NCBI GenBank assembly: GCA_025352565.1
Contig: JANXTF010000148.1
Location: 1-39,741, forward strand
DNA: 39,741 nt
Reading direction: 5' to 3'
DNA from: Rhodospirillales bacterium
GTDB taxonomy: Bacteria; Pseudomonadota; Alphaproteobacteria; Acetobacterales; Acetobacteraceae
The position numbers and the translations under genes were made by a program. Below are positions 9,526 through 17,183 of this stretch, one piece after another (positions within the stretch are counted from its first letter, which is position 1; every line of letters starts with the position of its first letter). The notes beneath the pieces are model-generated. The model made no database searches. It was given only the letters and a program-made list of their open reading frames with translations, and had not been told where the DNA came from.

Positions 9526-10188
9526 TCAGCGCAGATTCTGCCCGAAGAATTCCAAGGTGCGATCCTGCGCCTCGCGGGCGTCGCGCGCGCTGTAGCTGCC
9601 GCGTTCGTCGCAGCCGAAGCCGTGCCCAGCGCCGTCATAGACAAAGACCTCGACGCCGGGCTGGGCCTCGCGGATGGCGCGCACGTCGAGCATGGGGATG
9701 GAGGCGTCCAGCACGCCGAAATGGAGTTGAACCGGGCAGTTCGGCACCTCGGTACGCGTGGCGGCGATGCCGCCGCCGTACCAGCCGACGGCGGCGGAGA
9801 AGGTTTTCGTGCGGGTGGCGCCGAGCCATGCGAGGGTGCCGCCCCAGCAATAGCCGACGATGCCGATCTTCATGCCGCCCAATGCGGCGGCGGCGGCCGC
9901 GATGTCGGCCATGACGGCGGCGTCGCTGATCTTCGCCCGCAGCGCGAGGCCGCGCTGCACGTCGTCGGGCGTATAACCGAGCTGGACGCCCCGTTCGGTG
10001 CGGTCGAACAAGGCGGGCGAGACGACGGCGTAGCCCTTCTCGGCGAAGGCGTCGCACACATGGCGCATGTGGTGGTTGACGCCGAAAATCTCCTGCACGA
10101 CCACGAGGCCGTGGGCTGCGTCATCGGGCCCCGCGCGGTAGGCCGAGAAGCTGTGGCCGTCGGCGGCCGTGAGTGTGATGTCGCCCAT
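9526..10188 (-). CDS. Dienelactone hydrolase family protein
   Basis: A soluble alpha/beta hydrolase of about 220 aa. It has the Cys nucleophile of dienelactone hydrolase in VGYCWGG, the catalytic Asp region in LHFGVLDASIP and the His in DGAGHGFGCDERGSY. The family hydrolyses 4-carboxymethylenebut-2-en-4-olide in chloroaromatic degradation, but most genomic members have unknown substrates. ATG 10188 is preferred over the in-frame ATG at 10200 because GGAGAG lies just upstream. The divergent DUF4169-type gene starts 50 bases away. Confidence 0.87.
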   Translation of the reverse strand: MGDITLTAADGHSFSAYRAGPDDAAHGLVVVQEIFGVNHHMRHVCDAFAEKGYAVVSPALFDRTERGVQLGYTPDDVQRGLALRAKISDAAVMADIAAAAAALGGMKIGIVGYCWGGTLAWLGATRTKTFSAAVGWYGGGIAATRTEVPNCPVQLHFGVLDASIPMLDVRAIREAQPGVEVFVYDGAGHGFGCDERGSYSARDAREAQDRTLEFFGQNLR

Positions 10189-10238
10189 GATGCTCTCCAT
10201 GCGCTTGACCTGGCGTCGCGCGGCGGCAGGATGCCGGG

Positions 10239-10415
10239 ATGGGCGAAATCGTCAACCTCCGGCGGGTGAAGAAGCGGCGGGCGCAAGACGACGCGGCGCT
10301 GGCGGCGGAGGCCGCGCGGGCGAAGCACGGCCGGACGAAGGCGGAGCGGCAGGCTCAGGCGCTGGAGGATGCGCGGGCGAAGCGGGCGCTGGATCAGGCC
10401 AGGCTGGAGCAATGA
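10239..10415 (+). CDS. DUF4169-type small basic protein
   Basis: A 58-aa protein beginning MGEIVNLRRVKKRRA and containing AKHGRTKAERQAQALEDARA. It is lysine/arginine-rich and predicted helical. The IVNLR(x)3-4K start and the H/FGRTKAE core match the short alphaproteobacterial DUF4169 family, whose function is unknown. AGGA lies about seven bases before the ATG. The whole gene except its first 13 bases is antisense to the 3' end of the radical SAM gene, so the two genes converge and overlap by 164 bases. Family recognition is from memory of the pattern, without a search. Confidence 0.72.
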   Translation: MGEIVNLRRVKKRRAQDDAALAAEAARAKHGRTKAERQAQALEDARAKRALDQARLEQ

Positions 10416-12267
10416 TGGAGCGGTCGCGGATGGCCTGCCAGTCCGGCGCGGTGCCGCGATCGTTGCGCAGGGCCAGGCAGAGCGCGCTGTCGTTCTCGAC
10501 CATGAGGATGCCGAGGGATGCCAGCCGCGCGATACTCCGAGGATCGGCGGCGAGCTTGCGCAGGCTCGTAATGCGCCAGCATTCGCGCAGGATCGCGGCC
10601 TCGGGACCGGTCAGCCGGTGCGTGCTTACCGGCCAGCACGGCCGGCGGTCGCGCACCGTGACCGTGTCGCCGTCATCCGCCATGGCGAGGCCGGCATCGG
10701 CGGCGCGGGCCGACCAGGCTTCGCAGGCGCTCCCGATCTCGGCGAGGCTCGCTGCGTCGGGGCCAGCAGCGTCGGGGCGAGAGGCATCCGATACGATTTG
10801 AAAATGGTAGGCCAGACGCCGGACGATTTCCGGGGCGAAGGGATAGACGTGGGCATAGGCGGCGTTGGGCTCGACGCGGATGTCGAAGCGATCCGGATCG
10901 TTGAAATACGGGCTGAACCGGTCGGCGCGGACCGGCCAGAACGCCGATGGCGCCTGGAGATGGATGAGGTGGCGCATGGTTTCGCGCATCTCGCCGTACT
11001 GCGCCGCGGTCTCGCCAGGGAAGCCGTGGAGCAGGTTCCATTCGACGTACAGGCCGTATTCGGCGGCGAGCTTCAGCGTCTGCGCGTTCTGCAGCCGGGT
11101 GACGCCCTTGTTCATCATGGCGAGAATCCGCGTGTCGAGCGACTCGATGCCGGGCTGGATCTTGGTGATGCCGGCGGACGCCAGCAGCGGGAAATGCTCC
11201 GGGCGCAGGTTGCTTTTGAGTTCGTAATAGACGGTGAGCGCCTCGGGCAAGGTCGCCAGCATCGGCAGCAGCGTGGTGAAATAGCGGTGGTCGAGAATGG
11301 CATCGACGTTGACGAGGTCGGTGCCGTGGGCACGGGCGAGAGCCGCGATTTCCTCGAACGCGCGAACCGGGGATTTGCTGCGGAAGGCCATGGACAGGCC
11401 ATTGATGCCGCAGAAGGTGCAATGGTGCTTCTCGCCCCACCAGCAGCCGCGTGAGGTCTCGAACAGGGCGACCGGCGGATGGAACTGACGCGCCACCTCG
11501 GACGCCGCGTGCTGGGCGAAGAAATCGGAAAAATCGGGGTACGGCAGCGCGTCCATGTCGCGCACGAGGCTGGGGGCGAGGGTTTCGGCGTAAGGCGAGC
11601 CACGGCGCAGAAGGCCGGGAAGTTCGGGCAGCGGCTCGCCGTCCAGCCATGCCTCGGCGAAATCGGGGAAGGTGGTGTCGCTCTCATCGGTGCAGACCAG
11701 GTCGATGAAGTCGAACTGGCGGAGCAGCTCCACGCCCATCTCGCCACGGCAATTGGCGCCGCCGAACACGATCAGGGTTTTGGGGTGACGCTGCTTGATG
11801 CGGCGGGCGAGTGCCAGGGACGCGGTGTTCTGCTGGAACGAGGTGGTGAAGCCGACGATGCCGTAAGCGGACCACGCGATGTTCGCCGCGCATTCGTCGA
11901 GGAAGAGAGACGCGTGACGGCGGGCGTCCATGATGGCGGCGATGCGTTCGGCGGTGAAATGTCCGGGGTGCTCGCGGGCGAACACATCGGTGAAATAGGA
12001 CAGGTCGGTGTCCCATCCATCGGGCGGCGTGGCGCCGATGTATGGCGCGAACACCCACTCGCCGACGAGCGCGTGGTAGGTTTCCGACGACATCACGAGG
12101 TCATGCGCGACGGCGCCGATGCGGTCGGCGAAATTCAGATAGAGGTAGTGGATGTCCGACGCGATGCCGCGCCGGTGCAGCGCGGCCTTGAGCAGGCTGA
12201 GGCCGATCGCGGGATAGCTGAGCGCCGAGAAAGGAAGGGCCGCGAAGCCGATGCGACGCGGCCCCAT
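10252..12267 (-). CDS. RiPP maturation radical SAM enzyme (B12-binding type, TIGR03975-like)
   Basis: A 671-aa enzyme predicted to modify the peptide encoded immediately upstream. Residues about 1-220 form a cobalamin-binding-like Rossmann region (GIVGFTTSFQQN, LIVFGGANC) without the base-off DxHxxG motif. The radical SAM core has the 4Fe-4S cluster motif C275-x7-C283-x2-C286 in SRGCWWGEKHHCTFCGIN; this spacing is characteristic of the 'RiPP maturation radical SAM protein 1' family rather than the usual CX3CX2C. IQPGIESLDTRIL and LHGFPGET are further core motifs. The last roughly 48 residues are Pro/Ala-rich and are antisense to the DUF4169-type gene, so they probably are run-through past the ancestral stop. 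The ATG lies three bases after the precursor stop, implying translational coupling. The chemical modification (methylation, epimerisation or cross-link) cannot be read from sequence. Confidence 0.86.
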   Translation of the reverse strand: MGPRRIGFAALPFSALSYPAIGLSLLKAALHRRGIASDIHYLYLNFADRIGAVAHDLVMSSETYHALVGEWVFAPYIGATPPDGWDTDLSYFTDVFAREHPGHFTAERIAAIMDARRHASLFLDECAANIAWSAYGIVGFTTSFQQNTASLALARRIKQRHPKTLIVFGGANCRGEMGVELLRQFDFIDLVCTDESDTTFPDFAEAWLDGEPLPELPGLLRRGSPYAETLAPSLVRDMDALPYPDFSDFFAQHAASEVARQFHPPVALFETSRGCWWGEKHHCTFCGINGLSMAFRSKSPVRAFEEIAALARAHGTDLVNVDAILDHRYFTTLLPMLATLPEALTVYYELKSNLRPEHFPLLASAGITKIQPGIESLDTRILAMMNKGVTRLQNAQTLKLAAEYGLYVEWNLLHGFPGETAAQYGEMRETMRHLIHLQAPSAFWPVRADRFSPYFNDPDRFDIRVEPNAAYAHVYPFAPEIVRRLAYHFQIVSDASRPDAAGPDAASLAEIGSACEAWSARAADAGLAMADDGDTVTVRDRRPCWPVSTHRLTGPEAAILRECWRITSLRKLAADPRSIARLASLGILMVENDSALCLALRNDRGTAPDWQAIRDRSIIAPAWPDPAPASPAHPPAPEPAAPPSSGRASPARPPPPAPRRLAPAASSPAGG

Positions 12268-12270
12268 CCG

Positions 12271-12519
12271 CTACATGTCGCCGGCGAGCTTGATCGGGTC
12301 GTGCGTCTTGGTGGTCTTGATTTCGCCAGCGGCGTGATCGAAGCCCTTGGTCTTCAGCAACTCGAAGAACTTCACCGAGGATGGGTTGGCCTCGAAGCCG
12401 AGGTTCTGCAGCGTGGCCGCCGTGTCCGACATGAGCTTGGCCCGCAGTCCCGCATCGAGCATGGCCTTGCCGAGCAGCTCGGTCAGGTCGGCATGGGTCA
12501 TCGTCTTCAGGGTCGCCAT
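12271..12519 (-). CDS. Candidate RiPP precursor peptide
   Basis: An 82-aa peptide lying between the cyclase/ATPase gene (17-base gap) and the radical SAM gene (3-base gap). Residues about 7-40 (ADLTELLGKAMLDAGLRAKL, then MSDTAATLQNLGFE) look like a helical leader of the Nif11/nitrile-hydratase-like type. These leaders accompany this radical SAM family. The C-terminal part, from about residue 58, reads GFDHAAGEIKTTKTHDPIKL and then AGDM, and is the likely core. It has no Cys, Ser, Trp or Tyr but is rich in Thr, Lys, Asp and His, so lanthionine or sactionine chemistry is unlikely there. No GG cleavage site is evident. The ATG at 12519 follows GGAGGA by seven bases, the strongest ribosome-binding site in this block, as expected for a highly made substrate. 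Confidence 0.75.
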   Translation of the reverse strand: MATLKTMTHADLTELLGKAMLDAGLRAKLMSDTAATLQNLGFEANPSSVKFFELLKTKGFDHAAGEIKTTKTHDPIKLAGDM

Positions 12520-12526
12520 TCTGGTT

Positions 12527-12532
12527 TCCTCC
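12527..12532 (-). promoter_or_regulatory. Strong ribosome-binding site of the precursor peptide
   Basis: GGAGGA on the minus strand, seven bases before the precursor ATG and directly after the stop of the cyclase/ATPase gene. It fixes the start of the small gene and predicts much higher translation of the precursor than of its operon partners. Confidence 0.7.
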
Positions 12533-12536
12533 GTTG

Positions 12537-15500
12537 TCAGGCTTGCACAGGCTCGGCGACACCGGCGGCGTGCCAGGCCATCGCGAGATCGCTGTATAGG
12601 CGATACGCCGCCGCGCGGGAACTCCTTGCGTCGTCGAATCGGTGCGCCAGCGTGTTCACCCTTGCGAGATCGGCATGGCCATGGGCGATTTCGGGGCGCA
12701 TGCCGGTTTGTTCGGCGCGCGCCATGGCTTGGCGGATCGCCGCCTCCCCCCCGGCGTCGCCGCGTGCGGCCAGGGCGCGGCCGAGACTGCGCCCGGCGAG
12801 CACCTCGACGGGTGCCAGGCCGCGCGCCGTCGCGATGTCGCGTGAAGCGGAGGCGATCTCGACCGATGCGTCGATGTCGCCGGCTGCGAGGTGCATCGCC
12901 GCGAGCACGGCGGAGCACCACGCATCGAACACCACGAGGCCCTGCGCGCGGCTATGGGCGATGGCGTCCGACAGCACGCGCCCGGCGTCGTCGAAGCGGC
13001 CGCAGGCGACGTAGGCCGAACCAAGAAAGCGGGCGATCGAAGACACCAGCACGCGGATGCGGCCGTCGATGGCGCCCTGCATGGCGCGCTCCAGCGGGAT
13101 CAGCGCCAGCGCGGGATCGCCGTGCGACAGCAGCCTCACACCCTCCGAAAGCTGGGCGTAGCTGAGGTCGTAGGGCCGCGCCGTGAGGGTCGCGATGGCG
13201 TTGGCGGCGTCGGACATCGTGCCGGCATCCTCGAAGCGGCCGGACAGCGAAAGGGCGTTGGCGAGGCAGCAGAGATACAGCACGGAGGTGGTGCCGGTGG
13301 TGCCGGACGTGCCGTGTTCGCGCGCATCGATCACCTGTTGGGCCTCCGGCTCCAGCAGCGCGATCGCGGCGGCGAGGTCGCCCTGGAAGGAATAGGCCTG
13401 GGCGAGCGCGAAGCGGGCGTTCATCAGCACCGGCAGGTCGCCGGCTGCCTCGGCGATGCGCAGGCCCGCGCGGCCGGCCAGAACCGCATCGTCCATCTGG
13501 CCGACCAGGGCGCGGATGTTGGCCTGGCTCACGTTGATGAGCAGCAGGCGGCGATGATCCCGCAGCGTGCGCGCCAGGGCCTCGGCTCGGTCGAGATGGG
13601 TGAGGATGCGCGGCAGCTCGGCGGTGGAGGCCAGGGCCACGCGCAGGCCAAGATGGATCTCGATCGCGTCGTCGGCGTGGGGACCGGGATCGGGCAACTT
13701 GTCGTAGATGGCGAGCGCCTGCTCGAAGAAGCCGATCGCCATGTGGTGCGCCGCGTGCGCGTTGGCGCGCTGGCCGGCCTTGGCCAGATAATGCACCGCG
13801 CGGTCGAGGTCGCCGGCCTTCAGCGCGTGTTCGGCGAGACGCTCGGTGAATTCGCCGAGGCGGTCGGCGTAGCGGCTCTCGATCGCGCGCAGCACGCGGC
13901 CATGCAGCACCCGGCGATGGCGCTGCAGCAGGCCCTCATAGGTCACCGCCTGTGTCAGCGCGTGCTTGAACACGTAGCTGGTGTCAGCCGCGACGTGGGC
14001 GGGGAACAGGAATTCGTGGGCGAGCACGAGATCGAGATCGACGTCGATCCGGTGCTCCGACAATTCGGCGACGAGGGCCAGCACGGAGCGCGGGATGTCC
14101 ATGCCGATCACGGAGGCGAGTTGCAGCAGGCTGCGCGATTGCGGCGGCAGCGCGTCGATGCGGGAAGCGATGACGGCCTGCACGGAATCGGGGATCTGGA
14201 TGGCGTCGATCGGCCGCAGCAGGCGGCGCGGGAGGTCGGACGAGACGACGCCGGTTTCGACCAGCATCCGCGCGGTCTCTTCGAGGAACAGCGGCGTGCC
14301 GCCGGTGCGCGCGATCAGCAGGGTGCGCAGGGGAGCCAGCGCCGCCTCGTCGCCCACGAGGTTGCGGAGCAGGCGGTCCGACGCCGCGTCATCGAGCGGC
14401 GCAAGCTGGATGAGCGAGAAGCTGCTGCGATGCACGGGGGCCGCGTAGCTCGGGCGGAACGTGGCGAGCAGCAGGATGCGCGCGCGGGCAAGGCTTTCGA
14501 CCATGGCGTCGAGCACGACCTGGCTTTCAGGGTCGATCCAGTGCAGGTCTTCGCAGACGACCAGCAGCGTTTCCTGCCCGGCGGCCGGCGCGATGATGTC
14601 GCGCATGGCGGCGGCGACCGCGCGGCGGCGCTGGACGGGTTCGAGTGCGGACCATTCACGGTCCTGGTCGGAGGCAAGGCCGAGCAGGAAGCGCAACGCG
14701 GGCAGATGACGCGCATGCGGGCTGCCGGACAGCCTGCGCTCCATCGTCTCGCGCGGATCGGACGAAAGATCGGACGAAAGATCGGACGAAAGATCGGACG
14801 AGGGATCGGCGTCTTGCGCCGTGAGCCACGCGCGCACCAGCGACGATATCAGCAGGAACGGCGTCTCGATGTCGTGCGGCGCGGCGGCGGCGCGCAGGAC
14901 GCGGGAGCCGCCGGGAACGGTGCGGAGGAATTCGTGGACGAAGCGGGATTTGCCGTTGCCGGGATCGCCCACGATGCCGACGACCTGGCCCCTGCCATCG
15001 GCCGCGCGCAGGCGGGCACGTTCGACCTGCGCCAGCTCCGCCTCGCGGCCGACGAAGCCGGAAAGCTCGCGCGACGCGGCGCGGATCGCCCAGCGGTCAC
15101 GCGTGAGGGGGGGACCGAGCAGGCGGAACAGCGGCAGCAGGGCGTCGAAGCCCTTGATGCGGTGGGTGCCGAGCTTTTCGGCGGCGATGTTGCCGCCGGC
15201 GAGGCGCCACGTGGTCGCGGACAGACATGCGGTGCCGACGGCGGCGAATTCCTCGAGCCGGCGGGCGAGATGGGCGGTGGCGCCGACCACGTCGTAATCG
15301 ACCGACATGTCGTTGGCGACGGAGCGCACGAGCACCTGGCCGGAATGGATGCCGATGCGGATTTCAATCGCGCCGTCGGACATGGCGCGGATGGCTTCGA
15401 GCATGGTCCAGGCGGCGAGGCAGGCCTGAGCCGCATGGTCCTCCTGCGCGATGGGCGCGCCGAACAGCACCATGATCCCGTCGCCCTGCACGCGGTTGAC

Positions 15501-15860
15501 GGTGCCGCCATGCTTACGGGCGCCCTCGATCATGGCCTGCAGTCCGGGCTCGAGGCGGGCCATCGCCTCCTCGGGATCGAGGTCGCGGATCAGCGCAAGC
15601 GAGCCGCGGATATCGGCGAACATGACGGTGAGCAGCTTGAGTTCGCCGGAATCGAGTTCGAGGCGGGCACGGTGCGCCGGCAGCAGCGGCGGCGGCGCGT
15701 GGGCAGCAACGAGACCCTTGCCGCAGCGGCCGCAGAAGCGGGCGGCGGGGCGGTTTGGGTGGCCGCAATCGGCGCAGCCGCGCGCGAGCGGGGCGCCGCA
15801 GGAGTCGCAATGCGCGTGTCCGTCCGGGTTGGCCACGCCGCAGGACAGGCACTCTATCAT
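12537..15860 (-). CDS. Zinc-ribbon / class III cyclase / AAA ATPase / TPR signalling protein
   Basis: A 1107-aa multidomain regulator. Two CxxC zinc ribbons come first (C4/C7/C18/C21 and C29/C32/C43/C46). A class III nucleotidyl-cyclase domain covers about residues 72-250, with metal-binding D83 (VMFADIRGS) and D127 (VQGDGIMVLFGAP). An AAA/NACHT-like ATPase follows, with GFVGREAEL, Walker A GDPGNGKS (298-305) and Walker B VVCEDLHWID. The C-terminal half is TPR-like helical repeats. At the usual transition-state position (VNxAARL) the sequence is TAHLARRL: Asn is replaced by H197 while R201 is kept, so cyclase activity is uncertain. A 12-bp tandem repeat encodes an SSDL tract in the ATPase region. 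The frame is open further upstream, but ATG 15860 starts the zinc ribbon and no other good start exists. It is the first gene of the RiPP operon and is likely its sensor or regulator. Confidence 0.85.
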   Translation of the reverse strand: MIECLSCGVANPDGHAHCDSCGAPLARGCADCGHPNRPAARFCGRCGKGLVAAHAPPPLLPAHRARLELDSGELKLLTVMFADIRGSLALIRDLDPEEAMARLEPGLQAMIEGARKHGGTVNRVQGDGIMVLFGAPIAQEDHAAQACLAAWTMLEAIRAMSDGAIEIRIGIHSGQVLVRSVANDMSVDYDVVGATAHLARRLEEFAAVGTACLSATTWRLAGGNIAAEKLGTHRIKGFDALLPLFRLLGPPLTRDRWAIRAASRELSGFVGREAELAQVERARLRAADGRGQVVGIVGDPGNGKSRFVHEFLRTVPGGSRVLRAAAAPHDIETPFLLISSLVRAWLTAQDADPSSDLSSDLSSDLSSDPRETMERRLSGSPHARHLPALRFLLGLASDQDREWSALEPVQRRRAVAAAMRDIIAPAAGQETLLVVCEDLHWIDPESQVVLDAMVESLARARILLLATFRPSYAAPVHRSSFSLIQLAPLDDAASDRLLRNLVGDEAALAPLRTLLIARTGGTPLFLEETARMLVETGVVSSDLPRRLLRPIDAIQIPDSVQAVIASRIDALPPQSRSLLQLASVIGMDIPRSVLALVAELSEHRIDVDLDLVLAHEFLFPAHVAADTSYVFKHALTQAVTYEGLLQRHRRVLHGRVLRAIESRYADRLGEFTERLAEHALKAGDLDRAVHYLAKAGQRANAHAAHHMAIGFFEQALAIYDKLPDPGPHADDAIEIHLGLRVALASTAELPRILTHLDRAEALARTLRDHRRLLLINVSQANIRALVGQMDDAVLAGRAGLRIAEAAGDLPVLMNARFALAQAYSFQGDLAAAIALLEPEAQQVIDAREHGTSGTTGTTSVLYLCCLANALSLSGRFEDAGTMSDAANAIATLTARPYDLSYAQLSEGVRLLSHGDPALALIPLERAMQGAIDGRIRVLVSSIARFLGSAYVACGRFDDAGRVLSDAIAHSRAQGLVVFDAWCSAVLAAMHLAAGDIDASVEIASASRDIATARGLAPVEVLAGRSLGRALAARGDAGGEAAIRQAMARAEQTGMRPEIAHGHADLARVNTLAHRFDDARSSRAAAYRLYSDLAMAWHAAGVAEPVQA
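14757..14804. repeat. Four tandem 12-bp repeats inside the cyclase/ATPase gene
   Basis: Unit GATCGGACGAAA on the plus strand occurs three times exactly and a fourth time with the last two bases changed to GG. It encodes a repeated SSDL motif. The unit is a multiple of three, so copy-number change keeps the frame. Confidence 0.9.
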
Positions 15861-15955
15861 GGCCGGGCACTTTCGATGGCGTAAGGTTTCTGTAGCATGG
15901 ATCGCAGGGGGCGGGCGTGCCAAGACGAGGGCGCCGAAGCCAGAGGAAACCCGCC

Positions 15956-16714
15956 ATGCCACCGGATGTCGCACCGCACGCCGCCCGCCACAATGCCCGC
16001 CGCGACGCGCAAGATCGGCGAGATATCGTGTATGCGCCGGCGACCGGTTACGTGCCCGAGGAGGCCGCACTCGCGCGGTATGCCGATCTCGGCCTGCCGT
16101 TACACGACCAGGGGGACGAGTTCTCCTGTACCGGGTTCGGGCTGGCCGCGGTGGTGGATCACGGCTTGCGGCGGCGCGAGGAAGCGGAGGGGCTGCGGCC
16201 GGCGAGCCCGCGCATGTTGTACGAGATGGCGCGGCTATACGACGGCGTGGCGGACCCCGACCACAAGGGCTCGACGCCGCGCGGGGCGCTGAAGGGGTGG
16301 CACAAGCATGGCGTGTGCGGGTGGAATGCGTGGCCGTACCAGGCCGATGTGCTGGACCGGGAACTGACGGCGGCGCGCGCGGCGGATGCGGTGCTGCGGC
16401 CGCTGGGCGGCTATCACCGGGTGCCGGGCAAGGACGTGGCGGCACTGCGGGCGGCGATTTTTCATGAGGGGATCGTCTACGTCACCGCCGATGTGCATGA
16501 GGGGTGGCATCGCGTGGCTGCGGACGGGGTAATCGGCTTTCCCGCCACGATGCGCGGCACCCATGCCTTCGTGCTGATCGGCTACGATGCCGGCGGGTTC
16601 TGGCTGCAGAACTCGAAGGGGACCGGCTGGGGCCGGGGCGGCTACGGGTATCTCAGCGAGGCGGACTGGCTGGCGAACGGGCAGGATGCGTGGGTGGCAA
16701 GGCTGCATCGCTGA
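15956..16714 (+). CDS. Papain-like C1 family cysteine peptidase
   Basis: A 252-aa cytoplasmic protein with a papain fold. LPLHDQGDEFSCTGFGLAAV supplies the oxyanion Gln and the catalytic Cys. GTHAFVLIGYD supplies the catalytic His. LQNSKGTGWGRGGYGYL supplies the catalytic Asn followed by the usual G-W-G segment. All catalytic residues are present. No signal peptide or propeptide is seen. ATG 15956 is preferred over GTG 15917 because AGAGGA lies before it. It is divergent from the cyclase/ATPase gene with only 95 bases between them. Bacterial C1 peptidases are rarely isolated next to a RiPP operon, so a role in leader removal or in the peptide's action is a reasonable inference but unproven. 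Its 3' end overlaps rppH by 62 bases. Confidence 0.8.
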   Translation: MPPDVAPHAARHNARRDAQDRRDIVYAPATGYVPEEAALARYADLGLPLHDQGDEFSCTGFGLAAVVDHGLRRREEAEGLRPASPRMLYEMARLYDGVADPDHKGSTPRGALKGWHKHGVCGWNAWPYQADVLDRELTAARAADAVLRPLGGYHRVPGKDVAALRAAIFHEGIVYVTADVHEGWHRVAADGVIGFPATMRGTHAFVLIGYDAGGFWLQNSKGTGWGRGGYGYLSEADWLANGQDAWVARLHR

Positions 16715-17183
16715 ACGGCGCGAAGGCGGCCGCGAGGGCTTCGTAGATCGGCCGCTTGAACGGGACCGCGAGGGTGGGGAGTTCGGACAGGGTCGCCCAG
16801 CGCCAGGCGTCGAATTCGGGGTGGGCGTGGCCATCGAGCCTGATGTCGGCATCGGTGCCGCGAAAGCGGAGCGCGAACCAGCGTTGGCGCTGGCCCCGGT
16901 AGCGGCCGCCCCAGACGCGCGCGCGCAGGTCGGGCGGCAGGTCGTAGTGCAGCCAGTCGGGATGCTCGGCGAGGATATCCGCGTCGGCCGTGCCGATTTC
17001 CTCGTGCAGTTCGCGCAGGATGGCCTGGCGCGGGTCCTCGCCGTCGTCGATGCCGCCTTGGGGGAGCTGCCAGGCTGCTAAGGCCTCGTGCGCCTGGTCC
17101 GCGCGGCGGGCGACGAAGACCTGGCCCTGGGCGTTGAACAGGACGGCGCCGACGTTCTGGCGGTAGGGCAGATCGCGGGTCAT
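16653..17183 (-). CDS. rppH: RNA pyrophosphohydrolase
   Basis: A 176-aa Nudix hydrolase that removes pyrophosphate from the 5' end of mRNA and so triggers decay; it may also cleave diadenosine polyphosphates. The N-terminal PYRQNVGAVLFNAQGQVFVA and QLPQGGIDDGEDP are typical of RppH, and the Nudix box is complete (GGIDDGEDPRQAILRELHEEIG). WFALRFRG further on is also typical. The last roughly 20 residues are Pro-rich and antisense to the C1 peptidase gene, probably added by loss of an earlier stop. The ATG overlaps the upstream deacetylase stop (ATGA), indicating co-translation. Confidence 0.93.
   Translation of the reverse strand: MTRDLPYRQNVGAVLFNAQGQVFVARRADQAHEALAAWQLPQGGIDDGEDPRQAILRELHEEIGTADADILAEHPDWLHYDLPPDLRARVWGGRYRGQRQRWFALRFRGTDADIRLDGHAHPEFDAWRWATLSELPTLAVPFKRPIYEALAAAFAPFSDAALPPTHPARSPASPPR

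Noticed and set aside
12891-15884. A 997-codon open frame on the plus strand
   Set aside because: It is antisense to the cyclase/ATPase gene, which has clear domains, and the plus frame has His/Arg/Gly-rich composition with no recognisable domain. Long antisense frames are expected at this GC content.
15861-15955. Sigma-54 promoter (TGGCAC on the minus strand) in the divergent gap before the cyclase gene
   Set aside because: The GG and GC elements are not ten bases apart. A sigma-70 reading (TTGGCA plus a poor -10) is possible but too weak to report.
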